From positions 62,001-126,000 of the forward strand of contig JAVEQK010000001.1 of the NCBI GenBank assembly GCA_034007705.1: a stretch of 64,000 nucleotides of DNA, read 5' to 3'. Position numbers and translations under genes: made by a program. Under the pieces are notes generated by a model. It saw only the letters and a program-made list of their open reading frames with translations. It had not been told where the DNA came from and made no database searches. Position 1 is the first letter of the stretch. Every line of letters starts with the position of its first letter. Origin of the DNA: UBA10518 sp022837185 (GTDB lineage: Bacteria > Desulfobacterota > Desulfobulbia > Desulfobulbales > Desulfobulbaceae). Shown in pieces: positions 43,696 through 51,592 of this stretch.

Positions 43696-43971
43696 CTATT
43701 TATTCTCCGCACGGGTTAGGCGGCTCCGGATCTCCTGCACCAGCCTGTGCTCCTCAATATCCTGACCGGCGACGATGACTTCGTCGTTGATCATGATTGC
43801 CGGGGCCCGCGGCAGTCCCAACTCAGCATAGGCCGCCGACTGGAATTCATGACGCGGTCTGGCGATGATCTCCATTTCAATTTCCGCCTCTTCGCCCACC
43901 CGGGGCAGCATGTCCCTGAAGTGGCTTCAATTCCTGCCGGGCGGTTCGTTCAGAAAAAAGCGCAGTACCAT
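43696..43971 (-). CDS. Thioredoxin-fold probable selenoprotein with in-frame TGA
   Basis: From ATG 43971 (AAAGGAG upstream, 14 bases after the previous stop) the frame reads MVLRFFLNEPPGRN, TGA at 43929-43927, then SHFRDMLPRVGEEAEIEME and on to LGLPRAPAIMINDEVIVAG, ending at 43696: 91 residues with U15. The second half is the classic thioredoxin/glutaredoxin beta-strand with cis-Pro (RAPAIM). The position after the first strand is where the catalytic cysteine belongs. GCCAC/GTGGGC enclosing GGG-ACATGCTG-CCC follows the TGA, a weaker SECIS candidate. Standard calling would give a 71-residue fragment from 43911. Confidence 0.72.
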
Positions 43972-43985
43972 GAGGGTCTCCTTTG

Positions 43986-44441
43986 TTACCTGTGTATTTT
44001 CTTCTCCCGCCGCAGTTTGGCCAGCAGAAAGTCCGCCCCGTTTATGGACAGACCGAGGCTTCCGGCCAGTTCCGCCGCGCTGCCGCCGGGATGTTGGCGC
44101 AGGTAGGCGGCGACCTCCTCCTCCAGTTCATCGAGCCAGCTTTCGAACAGCGCCAGGATGTCCGGGTCGGCAACGGCCGCCATCAGCTGTTTGGAGCGGG
44201 CCACTTTGTGGACCAGGGTCTGGCACATCTGCGTCGGGTCGACACCTTCGCCCATGCACTCGGCCAGTCAGAGATGCACCATGCTGGACAGTTTGTCCCC
44301 GTCTTTCTGCTCCATCAGGCCGGTGACGAATTCAACCACCGTTTCCTCGTCGAGGGAGGAGAGAATTTTTCGCAGCTGCGGTTTCAGGGCCGCAAGGGCC
44401 TCGGCAGGCTCCATGCTGTCAAGAATCTGCGCCAACTCCAT
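43986..44441 (-). CDS. Probable selenoprotein of unknown family with C-terminal winged-helix-like domain
   Basis: From ATG 44441 (AAAGG upstream; GTG 44450 is the alternative) the frame reads 57 residues to MVHL, then TGA at 44270-44268, then LAECMGEGVDPTQMC and on to a TAA at 43986: 151 residues with U58 and Cys62. The N-terminal half is helical and acidic. The C-terminal QHPGGSAAELAGSLGL and NGADFLLAKLRREKKI look like a winged helix-turn-helix. A GGT-GTCG-ACC stem within GCG/CGC lies 24 bases after the TGA. It is between arsR and the thioredoxin-fold gene. Function unknown. Confidence 0.65.
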
Positions 44442-44462
44442 ATCGCTCACCTTTCTTCCCGG

Positions 44463-44807
44463 TTAAAATGTGGTTCGCCGGGCCAGCAGTCCCGCGGCCA
44501 GGTTGTGCAGGTCCATGAGGATTGTCATGATGCGCCGGTCGGCGAGGTCATAGTAGATGAACGGGCCGCTTCGTTCGACCTTCACCAGCAGCGCCCGCTT
44601 GAGTTCCTTGAGATGGTGCGAGGCCAGGGGCTGGGAGATGCCGAGTTCCTCGACAATCCTGGAGACTGACTTTTTTCCCTGCGCCAGGCCGAGGAGGATG
44701 CGCAATCGATTTTCATCGGCCAGTGCCTTGGCGACAAAAGCGACGTCGGCGAACCCGATCTCCGGAGTTGGTTCCTCGCCGGCATGTTCTGCCAATTGGT
44801 TACTCAT
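44463..44807 (-). CDS. ArsR-family transcriptional regulator
   Basis: The 114-residue winged-helix protein has DENRLRILLGLAQGKKSVSRIVEELGISQPLAS followed by HHLKELKRALLVKVERSGPFIYYDL, typical ArsR/SmtB. No CxC metal site is obvious in helix alpha3 (ISQPLASHHLK). It is the first gene of the operon containing two probable selenoproteins, so it likely represses its own operon through the palindrome upstream, possibly sensing a redox state or a sulfur species as in SqrR/BigR types. Confidence 0.9.
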   Translation of the reverse strand: MSNQLAEHAGEEPTPEIGFADVAFVAKALADENRLRILLGLAQGKKSVSRIVEELGISQPLASHHLKELKRALLVKVERSGPFIYYDLADRRIMTILMDLHNLAAGLLARRTTF

Positions 44808-45115
44808 TCACCCTGCTTCCCTGATTGGTTTCTCCATGAATCGACAAGAGAATCATCTTACAAACGTTCAAACATATAAATATATATTTATACGATTGGC
44901 CAAAGTCAATATTTTTTTAACGTTTTTCTCCCTCTTGCATTGCAGGTGCAGGTCACGAGCCGGACAGGCAGACAGGCCGGCGGGCATCCGGGTTGGCAGA
45001 TCGCCCGGGCAGGCGATCAGGTCCCGGGGGTTTCTCGAGCCGAAGAGGAGGGAAACAAAAGGGGGAAAGGTGCTTCAAGAAGTGTGCAGCCTTTCCCCCG
45101 CCGGCGGATATGCGT
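44808..45115. other. AT-rich regulatory region upstream of the ArsR operon
   Basis: About 310 bases between arsR and the downstream end of the secreted repeat-protein gene. It contains the promoter/operator described at 44875-44909. The remainder, 44940-45115, is GC-rich and shows no gene. Confidence 0.6.
44875..44909 (-). promoter_or_regulatory. Promoter and candidate ArsR operator of the selenoprotein operon
   Basis: On the minus strand TTGACT (44909-44904) and TATATA (44886-44881) are separated by 17 bases. The -10 lies inside the perfect palindrome TATAAATATATATTTATA at 44875-44892. Self-repression by ArsR is the simple reading; the palindrome is AT-only, so its significance needs a binding test. 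Confidence 0.65.
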
Positions 45116-46288
45116 CTATTCGCTCCCCGTATCCTGGTTGAGCAGGAGAAATTGAAACGGTAGTTCTTTTGTCCTGAAATCTGCGCACTGGTCCTCCGTG
45201 GAGCCTTTGACGATATTGTTGCCGCCGGTCGGCGGCGGGACGTTCTGCTTGCACTGGAGGTTGCCGTCGATGGTGTTGCCGGTCACCGATACTCCCCCGG
45301 AGTTCCGGAAAGCCTGCAGATTGCCGCCGATGGTGTTGTCGGCGGCGTTCAGATAGCGCGTGTTGTCGTCGAACTGCAGATCGCCGTCAATGTCCACGCC
45401 GAGGATATCGGCTGCACCCGATCCGAAGATCTGGATGCTGCCGCCGACGAAGGAACCGGTGGAGACGTTGACCCGGGCGGCGGCGCCGTCAGTCTGGATA
45501 TTGCCGTCAACGCGGACGGAGTTGGCGTACAGGCTGGCGTTCCTGTACACCTTGATGTTGCCCTCCACCCTGGTGCCGTTGAGGATGCAGGTGGCGCCCG
45601 GCGGGACATCCAGGTTGTCCACGGTGATGTTGCCCAGTGTGCCGGTGCAGTTGCCGTCATCCGTCTGATCGGGCGGCGGCGTTGGCGCCGGCACCGGCGG
45701 CGGGACGAGATCAAAGTTGGCGCACTGCTCCTCCATGCTGCCTTCGACGATATTTCCGCCGCCGGTGGGCAGAGGATCGTTCTCCTTGCACTGCAGGTTG
45801 CCGCCGATCCTGTTGTCGATGATCGCTACCCCGCCGGTATTCTGAAATACCTGCAGGTTGCCGCCGATGGTGTTGTCGACGGCGTCCAGAAAGCCGGTGT
45901 TGTCGTCGAACAGCAGGTCGCTGTCGATGTCCACACCGCGGATATCCGCCGCGCCGGATTGCTTGATCTGGATGCTGCCGCCGACAAAGGAGCCGGGAGA
46001 GACGTTCACCCGCGCGGCGGTGCCGACCGTCTGGATATTGCCGTCCACGCGGACGGAGTTGGCGAACAGGCGGGCGTTGCTGTCCACCGTGATATTGCCT
46101 TCCACCCTGGTACCGTTGAGGGTGCAGGTGGCTCCAGGCGGGACGTAGATGTTGTCCTTGGGCTCCTGGCTCACCGTACTTTCGCAGCGGTAGTCATCCG
46201 CCAGAGCGTCAATGCTGCCCGCCGGGGAGAATGCCAGGGCCATGGCAGCTACGCACACCAATTGCTTCCAGTGAGATATTCGGTTCAA
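45116..46288 (-). CDS. Secreted protein of two tandem beta-helix-like repeats
   Basis: The 390-residue protein has a signal peptide (LVCVAAMALAFSPAGSIDALA) and two ~160-residue copies of the same domain, joined by VPPPVPAPTPPPDQTDD. Each copy runs VPPGATCTLNGTRVEGNI, ANSVRVDGNIQT, GSFVGGSIQI, DNTIGGNLQVF and ends with CK and a short ECAN/QCADF motif (cf. GNLQCKENDPL). The strand-turn pattern is like bactofilin or a right-handed beta-helix. Each copy has conserved cysteine pairs. Role unknown, likely periplasmic or surface. Confidence 0.75.
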   Translation of the reverse strand: MNRISHWKQLVCVAAMALAFSPAGSIDALADDYRCESTVSQEPKDNIYVPPGATCTLNGTRVEGNITVDSNARLFANSVRVDGNIQTVGTAARVNVSPGSFVGGSIQIKQSGAADIRGVDIDSDLLFDDNTGFLDAVDNTIGGNLQVFQNTGGVAIIDNRIGGNLQCKENDPLPTGGGNIVEGSMEEQCANFDLVPPPVPAPTPPPDQTDDGNCTGTLGNITVDNLDVPPGATCILNGTRVEGNIKVYRNASLYANSVRVDGNIQTDGAAARVNVSTGSFVGGSIQIFGSGAADILGVDIDGDLQFDDNTRYLNAADNTIGGNLQAFRNSGGVSVTGNTIDGNLQCKQNVPPPTGGNNIVKGSTEDQCADFRTKELPFQFLLLNQDTGSE

Positions 46289-46820
46289 GCTGCCTCCTTG
46301 TCGTTCTTTGCGCGGCCAATGGAATTCGCGGTTTTCTGCACGGGTGGATCCACCCGGGACGTCCTCGTCCGCCCGAAACTTTCAGGAAGAATGGAACCCT
46401 GCAGGGTGTTTGCCGGATTCGGGATTTTGTCTGGAAAAAACGTCCTTCTTTATTAATTCAATCACATTCCCGCCTTTTTCGCAAACGACCTGAGAAGGAG
46501 GAACGTTCGCCATGTCCTGGAAAGCACGTGTTTCCAATAAATTATGTTGAAAATAAATCACATTCTCATTCATCGCCAATCGGCGGGATTCCGTCGCCAA
46601 GGAAATCTTTATGTTTGTTCAGGTAAATGTTGTGCATCGCATCCGTTAAAAATCGGGCAGATCAGGCCTGCGGGCGGAAGCACCGGAAGGGAGAAAAAAA
46701 GGGTGCGGGGCCGAAACAGAAAACCGGCGCCAGGAGGGAAATATCCGATCCTGGCGCCGGGTCGCTGTGTACGCGGGGTACGGACCGGAAAGCGGCCCGT
46801 ACCGGAAGGTTCGCAACCGG
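46289..46820. other. Intergenic stretch between the secreted repeat protein and the AICAR transformylase gene
   Basis: About 530 bases. It holds the terminator at 46724-46760. A minus frame ending at 46382 (MNENVIYFQHNLLETRAFQ) is AT-rich and could be a decayed gene, but no ribosome binding site supports it. On the plus strand a near-perfect AAGGAGG precedes an ATG at 46512 that opens only a 12-codon reading frame. Confidence 0.4.
46724..46760 (-). terminator. Rho-independent terminator of the thiSGH-purH operon
   Basis: CCGGCGCCAGGA (46724-46735) pairs perfectly with TCCTGGCGCCGG (46749-46760) around a 13-base loop. On the minus strand the stem is followed by TTTTCTGTTTC. It lies about 60 bases after the transformylase stop. 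Confidence 0.88.
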
Positions 46821-48113
46821 TCAGTGCTTGAAGGAGCGTTTGCCGGTATATTTCATGGCCACTTTCGGGTCGGCTTCGTTGCAGGCCTCGATGGTTTCGA
46901 AGTCGCGGACCGATCCCCCGGCTTGGAGGATGGCGGTGACACCCTGGCGGATGCCGACGTCCGCGCCGTCCCGGAACGGGAAGAAGGCGTCGGAGATCAT
47001 CACCGATCCGGGCAGGCCGGCCCGGTCTTCCCTGGTCTTGGCGTCGATGGCTTCCAGGTCCGCCCGATCCCGTTCCCCCCGTTCAACCTGGAGGGCCAGA
47101 TCGGCATAGGGAATGCCATGGGTATCGAAGCAGAGGATGTCGGCGTACTTGGTATAGGCCTTGTGCACCGCTATTTCGGCGACCCCGACCCGGTCCTGCT
47201 CCCCGGTGCCGATGCCTACCGTACAGCCGTCCTTGACGTAGAGCACCGAGTTGGAGGTCGTGCCGTGCTCGATTGCCCAGCCGAAGATCATGTCGTCGAT
47301 CTCGCGCCGGGTCGGCTCCCGTTCGCACCTGTATTCCCTGCCCTTGTAGGTGGCCGCCGCCGGCTTGAGATCGGCGGCTGAGCGGACGGAGTTGACCGCC
47401 GACTGCTGGACGATGATGCCGCCGTCGATCAGGCTCTTGAAGTCGATAAAACGGAATTTTTCGTAATCGGCCAGCCGGTTGATCCCGTCCATGCGGATGA
47501 TGCGCAGATTTTTGCGCCGGGCCAGGATTTCCAGGGTGCCTTCCTCGAACTCCGGAGCGCAGACCACTTCAAGGTAATTCCGGGCCATGAGCTCGGCAGT
47601 ATCCTTGTCTATGGCACGGCTCAGGACGACGGCGCCGCCGAAGGCGGCGATGCGGTCGGCCCGGTTGGCCCGGTTGTAGGCATCGGCCAGGGAGTCGCCC
47701 ATGGCCGCGCCGCACGGGTTGTTGTGTTTGAGGATCACCGCGGCCGGCCTGGCCGTCAGGTACTTGAGGATGTTGAGGCCGTTGTCGACGTCGGTCAGGT
47801 TGATCTTGCCGGGATGCTTGCCCACCTGGAGCATGTCCTCCACCGTGATGGAGCTGACCAGGCCGTTCTTCGGCTCGATGTATTTGCAGTCGCCGAGGAC
47901 CAGGTTGCCGCTGATCAGCTCGTAGAGGGCCGCCTCCTGATCGGGGTTTTCCCCGTAACGCACCCCGCGTTCCTCCGTGGTGCCGTCCTCCATGGTGATC
48001 TCCCAGGTTTTTTTGCGGTAGATCAGTTCCTGGCCGCCGAAGGAAATGGTCATGCTGAGGGGGAAGCTGTCCCCCAGGATGGTGCTGTACATTTTTTTCA
48101 AGTCACTGCTCAT
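46821..48113 (-). CDS. purH: AICAR transformylase, stand-alone PurH C-terminal domain
   Basis: The 430-residue protein has the formyltransferase motifs RYGENPDQEAAL, VILKHNNPCGAAMG, YLEVVCAPEFEE and GDSVMISDAFFPFRDG-like GSVMISDAFFPFRDGAD. The N-terminal IMP-cyclohydrolase (methylglyoxal-synthase-like) domain of bifunctional PurH is absent. It would formylate AICAR with 10-formyl-THF. Gene order and a four-base ATGA overlap place it after thiH in the same operon, which is notable because thiamine pyrimidine is made from the purine intermediate AIR. Confidence 0.85.
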   Translation of the reverse strand: MSSDLKKMYSTILGDSFPLSMTISFGGQELIYRKKTWEITMEDGTTEERGVRYGENPDQEAALYELISGNLVLGDCKYIEPKNGLVSSITVEDMLQVGKHPGKINLTDVDNGLNILKYLTARPAAVILKHNNPCGAAMGDSLADAYNRANRADRIAAFGGAVVLSRAIDKDTAELMARNYLEVVCAPEFEEGTLEILARRKNLRIIRMDGINRLADYEKFRFIDFKSLIDGGIIVQQSAVNSVRSAADLKPAAATYKGREYRCEREPTRREIDDMIFGWAIEHGTTSNSVLYVKDGCTVGIGTGEQDRVGVAEIAVHKAYTKYADILCFDTHGIPYADLALQVERGERDRADLEAIDAKTREDRAGLPGSVMISDAFFPFRDGADVGIRQGVTAILQAGGSVRDFETIEACNEADPKVAMKYTGKRSFKH

Positions 48114-49249
48114 AATGCGCTCCGGAGTTGGTACGTTGAACTGGATGAACTTGCTGCCTGGAACTCTGGGTCCCAGTCTTTATAGACCGGATCGAATCCC
48201 TTGGCAATGAGAGCGTTGCTCACCTCGGTAATATTGCGGTGGTCGCCGATGCTGAACTGCTCCCCGCCCTGTTCGGGGCGCCCGTAGCCGCCGGGGGCGG
48301 TGCAGGAGCCGGCCGAATACCTGGTCGGGCCGAGCCCGACCATGCCGTTGCGGAATCTCTCCTCCTCCCGGGTGGAAAGAATGAGGCCGACATCGTGATC
48401 GAACAGCCGCAGGGCGAAGAGCAACTGGCTGAGATTTCTTTCGCTGACCGGGAAGGGGGGCTGAAATTCTCCCGCCGCCGGACGGAGGCGGGGAAAGCTG
48501 ACGGTGAACGCGGTCTGCCAGAACCGCTTGCGCAGCCACTGCAGATGCAGGGCCAGGGCAAGACCTTCGGTCCGCCAGTCGGTCAGTCCCAGCAGGGCGC
48601 CGAGGCCGACTTCCCGCATACCGGCGGCGGCCGCCCGCGCCGGAGTGTCGAGCCGGTAGTCATAGTCCCGTTTCCGGCCCCCGTGATGGACCCGGGCGTA
48701 CACTTCCCGGTCGTAGGTTTCCTGGTACACCGCCACCGCTGTGATTCCGGCCCGGAAAAGCCGGACGTATTCGTCGCTGTCCAGGGGCTGGACTTCAATG
48801 GAAAGGGCGGCGAACCTGTCGCGCAGGCGCAGGGCCAGCTCCTCCAGATAATCCGTCCCCAGCGCCCGGGGCGCTTCGCCGCTCACCAGCAGAATGTGCC
48901 GGAAGCCCCGCCGGTGCAGGATCGTGGCCTCCGCTTCCGCCTCGTCAAGGGAGAGTTTGCGGCGGGGAATGGTGTTGTTGACGGAAAAACCGCAGTACGC
49001 GCACCTGTTCGTGCACAGGTTGGAGAGATACAGGGGCGCGTAAATCTGGATGACCTTGCCGAAACGCTGGTTGGTGATCCAGGCGGAACGGCGGGCCATC
49101 TGCGGCAGAAAGCTCTCGGCCGCGGGGGAAATCAGGGAGGCAAGGCCGCGGATATCGAGCCGGTCCCTGTTCAGGGCCGAACGGACATCCTCTTCGGTCG
49201 ACCGGAAGATCCACTGCCGGAGCTCGTTGAAATCGGGCGGGGCAAACAT
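48110..49249 (-). CDS. thiH: 2-iminoacetate synthase ThiH
   Basis: The 379-residue radical SAM enzyme has CTNRCAYCGFSVNN, the CxxxCxxC cluster-binding motif, followed by HILLVSGEAP and AVYQETYDREVYARVHHGG, typical ThiH. It cleaves tyrosine to give dehydroglycine for thiazole formation. It overlaps thiG by one base upstream and purH by four downstream. Confidence 0.93.
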   Translation of the reverse strand: MFAPPDFNELRQWIFRSTEEDVRSALNRDRLDIRGLASLISPAAESFLPQMARRSAWITNQRFGKVIQIYAPLYLSNLCTNRCAYCGFSVNNTIPRRKLSLDEAEAEATILHRRGFRHILLVSGEAPRALGTDYLEELALRLRDRFAALSIEVQPLDSDEYVRLFRAGITAVAVYQETYDREVYARVHHGGRKRDYDYRLDTPARAAAAGMREVGLGALLGLTDWRTEGLALALHLQWLRKRFWQTAFTVSFPRLRPAAGEFQPPFPVSERNLSQLLFALRLFDHDVGLILSTREEERFRNGMVGLGPTRYSAGSCTAPGGYGRPEQGGEQFSIGDHRNITEVSNALIAKGFDPVYKDWDPEFQAASSSSSTYQLRSAL

Positions 49250-50034
49250 CAGTTCTGGATAAAATCGAGATCGGCGTTCAGCAGGCCGGTTTCCGGGGAG
49301 GAAGCGCTGGCCGCGGTTGACCGCCGGCCGAGGCCCGCCTCATAGGCTTCGCGGCCGGCCTCCACCGCCAGCCTGAAGGCATGGGCCATCCGCACCGGGT
49401 CGCCGGCAACGGCAATGGCGGTATTGACCAGTACGGCGTCGGCGCCCATTTCCATGGCCTCGGCGGCATGGGAGGGGGCCCCGATTCCGGCATCGATGAC
49501 CACCGGGACCCGCGCCTGTTCGATGATGATGCGCACCTGCATGGCGGTCCTGATCCCCTGGTTGGTGCCGATGGGCGAACCGAGGGGCATGACCGCGGCC
49601 GCCCCGACGTCCTGCAGGCGCAGGGCGAGGATCGGATCGGCGTTCATGTAGGGCAGGACGATGAAGCCTTCCCGGACCAGTTTTTCGGTGGCGATCAGGG
49701 TGTCCACCGGGTCGGGCAGCAGGGTGCGGGGGTCCGGGGTGACCTCCAGCTTGAGCCAGGCGGTGCCGGCCGCGGCCCGGGCCAGCCTGGCCAGGCGGAT
49801 GGCCTCCTCGGCGTTGCGGGCGCCGGAGGTGTTGGGCAGGAACTGCACTGCATCGCGGTCCAGGGCCTGCATGATGTCGTCCTGCGGATTGGTGAGATCA
49901 ACCCGGCGCAGGGCGACCGTCACCATCTGCGCGCCGGAGGCCTCCACGGCCTCCCGCATGACGCGGCTGGAGGAAAACTTGCCGGTCCCGACAAAAAGAC
50001 GGGAGGTAAAATTCTTGTCGGCAATGGTCAGCAT
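49249..50034 (-). CDS. thiG: Thiazole synthase ThiG
   Basis: The 261-residue TIM-barrel protein has SRLFVGTGKFSSS, VTVALRRVDLTN, the catalytic-lysine segment WLKLEVTPDPRTLLPDP and VIDAGIGAPSHAAEAMEMGAD. It condenses DXP, ThiS thiocarboxylate and the ThiH product. Its stop overlaps the thiH start. Confidence 0.94.
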   Translation of the reverse strand: MLTIADKNFTSRLFVGTGKFSSSRVMREAVEASGAQMVTVALRRVDLTNPQDDIMQALDRDAVQFLPNTSGARNAEEAIRLARLARAAAGTAWLKLEVTPDPRTLLPDPVDTLIATEKLVREGFIVLPYMNADPILALRLQDVGAAAVMPLGSPIGTNQGIRTAMQVRIIIEQARVPVVIDAGIGAPSHAAEAMEMGADAVLVNTAIAVAGDPVRMAHAFRLAVEAGREAYEAGLGRRSTAASASSPETGLLNADLDFIQN

Positions 50035-50035
50035 C

Positions 50036-50236
50036 TCAGCCTCCGCCGACGAAGCGGATCAGTTCGATTCGGTCGTTTTCCCTGAGGGGATGAGTCGCAA
50101 AGTCGTTGTATTCGACAATCCGGCCGTTCAGCTCGGCGACGAGCGTTTGCGGGTTCAGGCCCAGGGAAAGGACCAGGTCGTTCAGGGTGGCCGTTTGCTT
50201 GACAGCCATCTGTTCGCCGTTGCAGGTAATGTCCAT
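50036..50236 (-). CDS. thiS: Sulfur-carrier protein ThiS
   Basis: A 66-residue ubiquitin-like protein (MDITCNGEQMAVKQTATLNDL; VAELNGRIVEYNDFATHPL) ending RFVGGG, the Gly-Gly tail that is thiocarboxylated. First gene of the operon, with a promoter 100 bases upstream; no TPP riboswitch signature seen ahead of it. It ends one base before the thiG start. Confidence 0.9.
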   Translation of the reverse strand: MDITCNGEQMAVKQTATLNDLVLSLGLNPQTLVAELNGRIVEYNDFATHPLRENDRIELIRFVGGG

Positions 50237-50332
50237 GGCAGGTGATTTGTTCCAGCTTGGGTATGGCGGCCTGGCGAACCGGGCTGCTCGGGTTCGGTCC
50301 GGGGCAAAGCCTCCGTTGCAGGTCAAGTCTTC

Positions 50333-50361
50333 ATAATAATCCGATCGGGCCGGATTGCCAA
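50333..50361 (-). promoter_or_regulatory. Promoter of the thiSGH-purH operon
   Basis: On the minus strand TTGGCA (50361-50356) and TATTAT (50338-50333) are separated by 17 bases. ATCCG and CGGAT in the spacer form a small inverted repeat. Confidence 0.6.
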
Positions 50362-50413
50362 CCCTGTTTTTGGCCCGTCGTGCCTCGGACCGCAACGGGG
50401 CGAACCGGGAGCG

Positions 50414-51442
50414 TCAACAGGAAGAGGAAGACGTCCCGCCGTCACGGCAGGTACCCGGAGGAAGGGTCCGGGAGGGCTCAACCGTCACCCCGCTGAGGGA
50501 AGAGCGGGCGCCGACGGTCGCGTTGTCGGCTACTTCGCAGTCGTGCAGGCTGACCCCCGGTTCGAGGATACAGGCGCTCCCGATCCTGGAATTGCCGGTT
50601 ATCCGTACTCCGGGGTGGATGATCGTATCCCGTCCCACCTGGATGTTCTGGGCGACAAGGATAGTTTCCGGTCCGTACATGGTGACGCCGGCGAGCATCA
50701 GTTCGGTATTGCGCCGGCGCTGCATTTCCGCGTGGGCCCGGGCCAGTTCGACCCGGGAATTGATGCCCAGGACATCGACGGGTTCGCCGTGGACAAACCT
50801 GTTGACGGCCATGCCCTGCCTGTTGGCGATGGCGACGATGTCGGTGAGGTACACCTCCCCCTGGCTGTTGCCGGTTCCCACCTGCCTGAGGGCGGTGAAG
50901 AGAAATTCCCTGTCCACCAGATAAATTCCGGCGTTGATTTCCCGGATCTGCCGCTGCCGGTCGTCGGCGTCTTTCTCCTCGACGATGCCCCTGACCTGTC
51001 CGTCGCGGTCGGTGATGATCCGGCCGTAGCCGGTGGGATCGGTGACCACGGTGGTCATGAGGGTCAATTCCGAGTTCATGAGGCGGTGATGACGGATCAT
51101 GGCGTTCAGCGTTTCGGTGCGGATGAGCGGAGTGTCGCCGCACAGAATCAGGATGGTGCCGGCTTCGCCGCAGACCTGCTCGGCGCAGAGCACGGCATGT
51201 CCGGTGCCGAGCTGCTCCTCCTGGGTAACAGGGATGAAGGAGTAATCCCTCAGGCAGTGGATGACCCGCTCTCTCTGGTGGCCGACAATGACCGCCGTCC
51301 GGGAGATGTCGGCGGCCTGAACCGCGTCCATCACATGGTGCAGCATGGGCTTGAAGAAAAGCTCGTGCAGGACCTTGGCCGTGTCCGATTTCATGCGGGT
51401 GCCCTTGCCGGCGGCGAGAATGATGGCGGTTATGTTGTCCAT
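50414..51442 (-). CDS. GlmU-like N-acetylglucosamine-1-phosphate uridyltransferase, short form
   Basis: The 342-residue protein has the nucleotidyltransferase signature ILAAGKGTRMKSDTAKVLHE, GTGHAVLCAEQV, LILCGDTPLI and YLTDIVAIANRQG, and a left-handed beta-helix start (GPETILVAQNIQVGRDTIIHPG; IGSACILEPG). It is about 110 residues shorter than bifunctional GlmU, lacking most of the acetyltransferase helix, and ends in a serine-rich GGTSSSSC tail. It would make UDP-GlcNAc from pre-acetylated substrate. Confidence 0.83.
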   Translation of the reverse strand: MDNITAIILAAGKGTRMKSDTAKVLHELFFKPMLHHVMDAVQAADISRTAVIVGHQRERVIHCLRDYSFIPVTQEEQLGTGHAVLCAEQVCGEAGTILILCGDTPLIRTETLNAMIRHHRLMNSELTLMTTVVTDPTGYGRIITDRDGQVRGIVEEKDADDRQRQIREINAGIYLVDREFLFTALRQVGTGNSQGEVYLTDIVAIANRQGMAVNRFVHGEPVDVLGINSRVELARAHAEMQRRRNTELMLAGVTMYGPETILVAQNIQVGRDTIIHPGVRITGNSRIGSACILEPGVSLHDCEVADNATVGARSSLSGVTVEPSRTLPPGTCRDGGTSSSSC

Positions 51443-51592
51443 GGCGGTTGTGTCGATACGTCGGTCCGCATCGCGAAGCAGAGCTTTGCCGGCGGATCAG
51501 TGTTGGGCGTTGAGCTGCGGCAGTGCGCTCACTCACTCTATTCGGTTTGGTGTGGGGCTGTCAATCCGGAGCAGGAAAATGCAATGGACCGC

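Noticed and set aside
40891..43719. 942-codon plus-strand frame opposite the MMPL transporter
   Set aside because: Antisense shadow; the minus-strand product has full RND features while this one is low-complexity.
46382..46600. Minus-strand 72-codon frame (MNENVIYFQHNLL...) as a gene
   Set aside because: No ribosome binding site, codon use unlike neighbours and no recognised family; kept only as a note on the gap.
50240..50400. Possible TPP riboswitch ahead of thiS
   Set aside because: The required CTGAGA and GAACCTGA motifs are missing on the minus strand.
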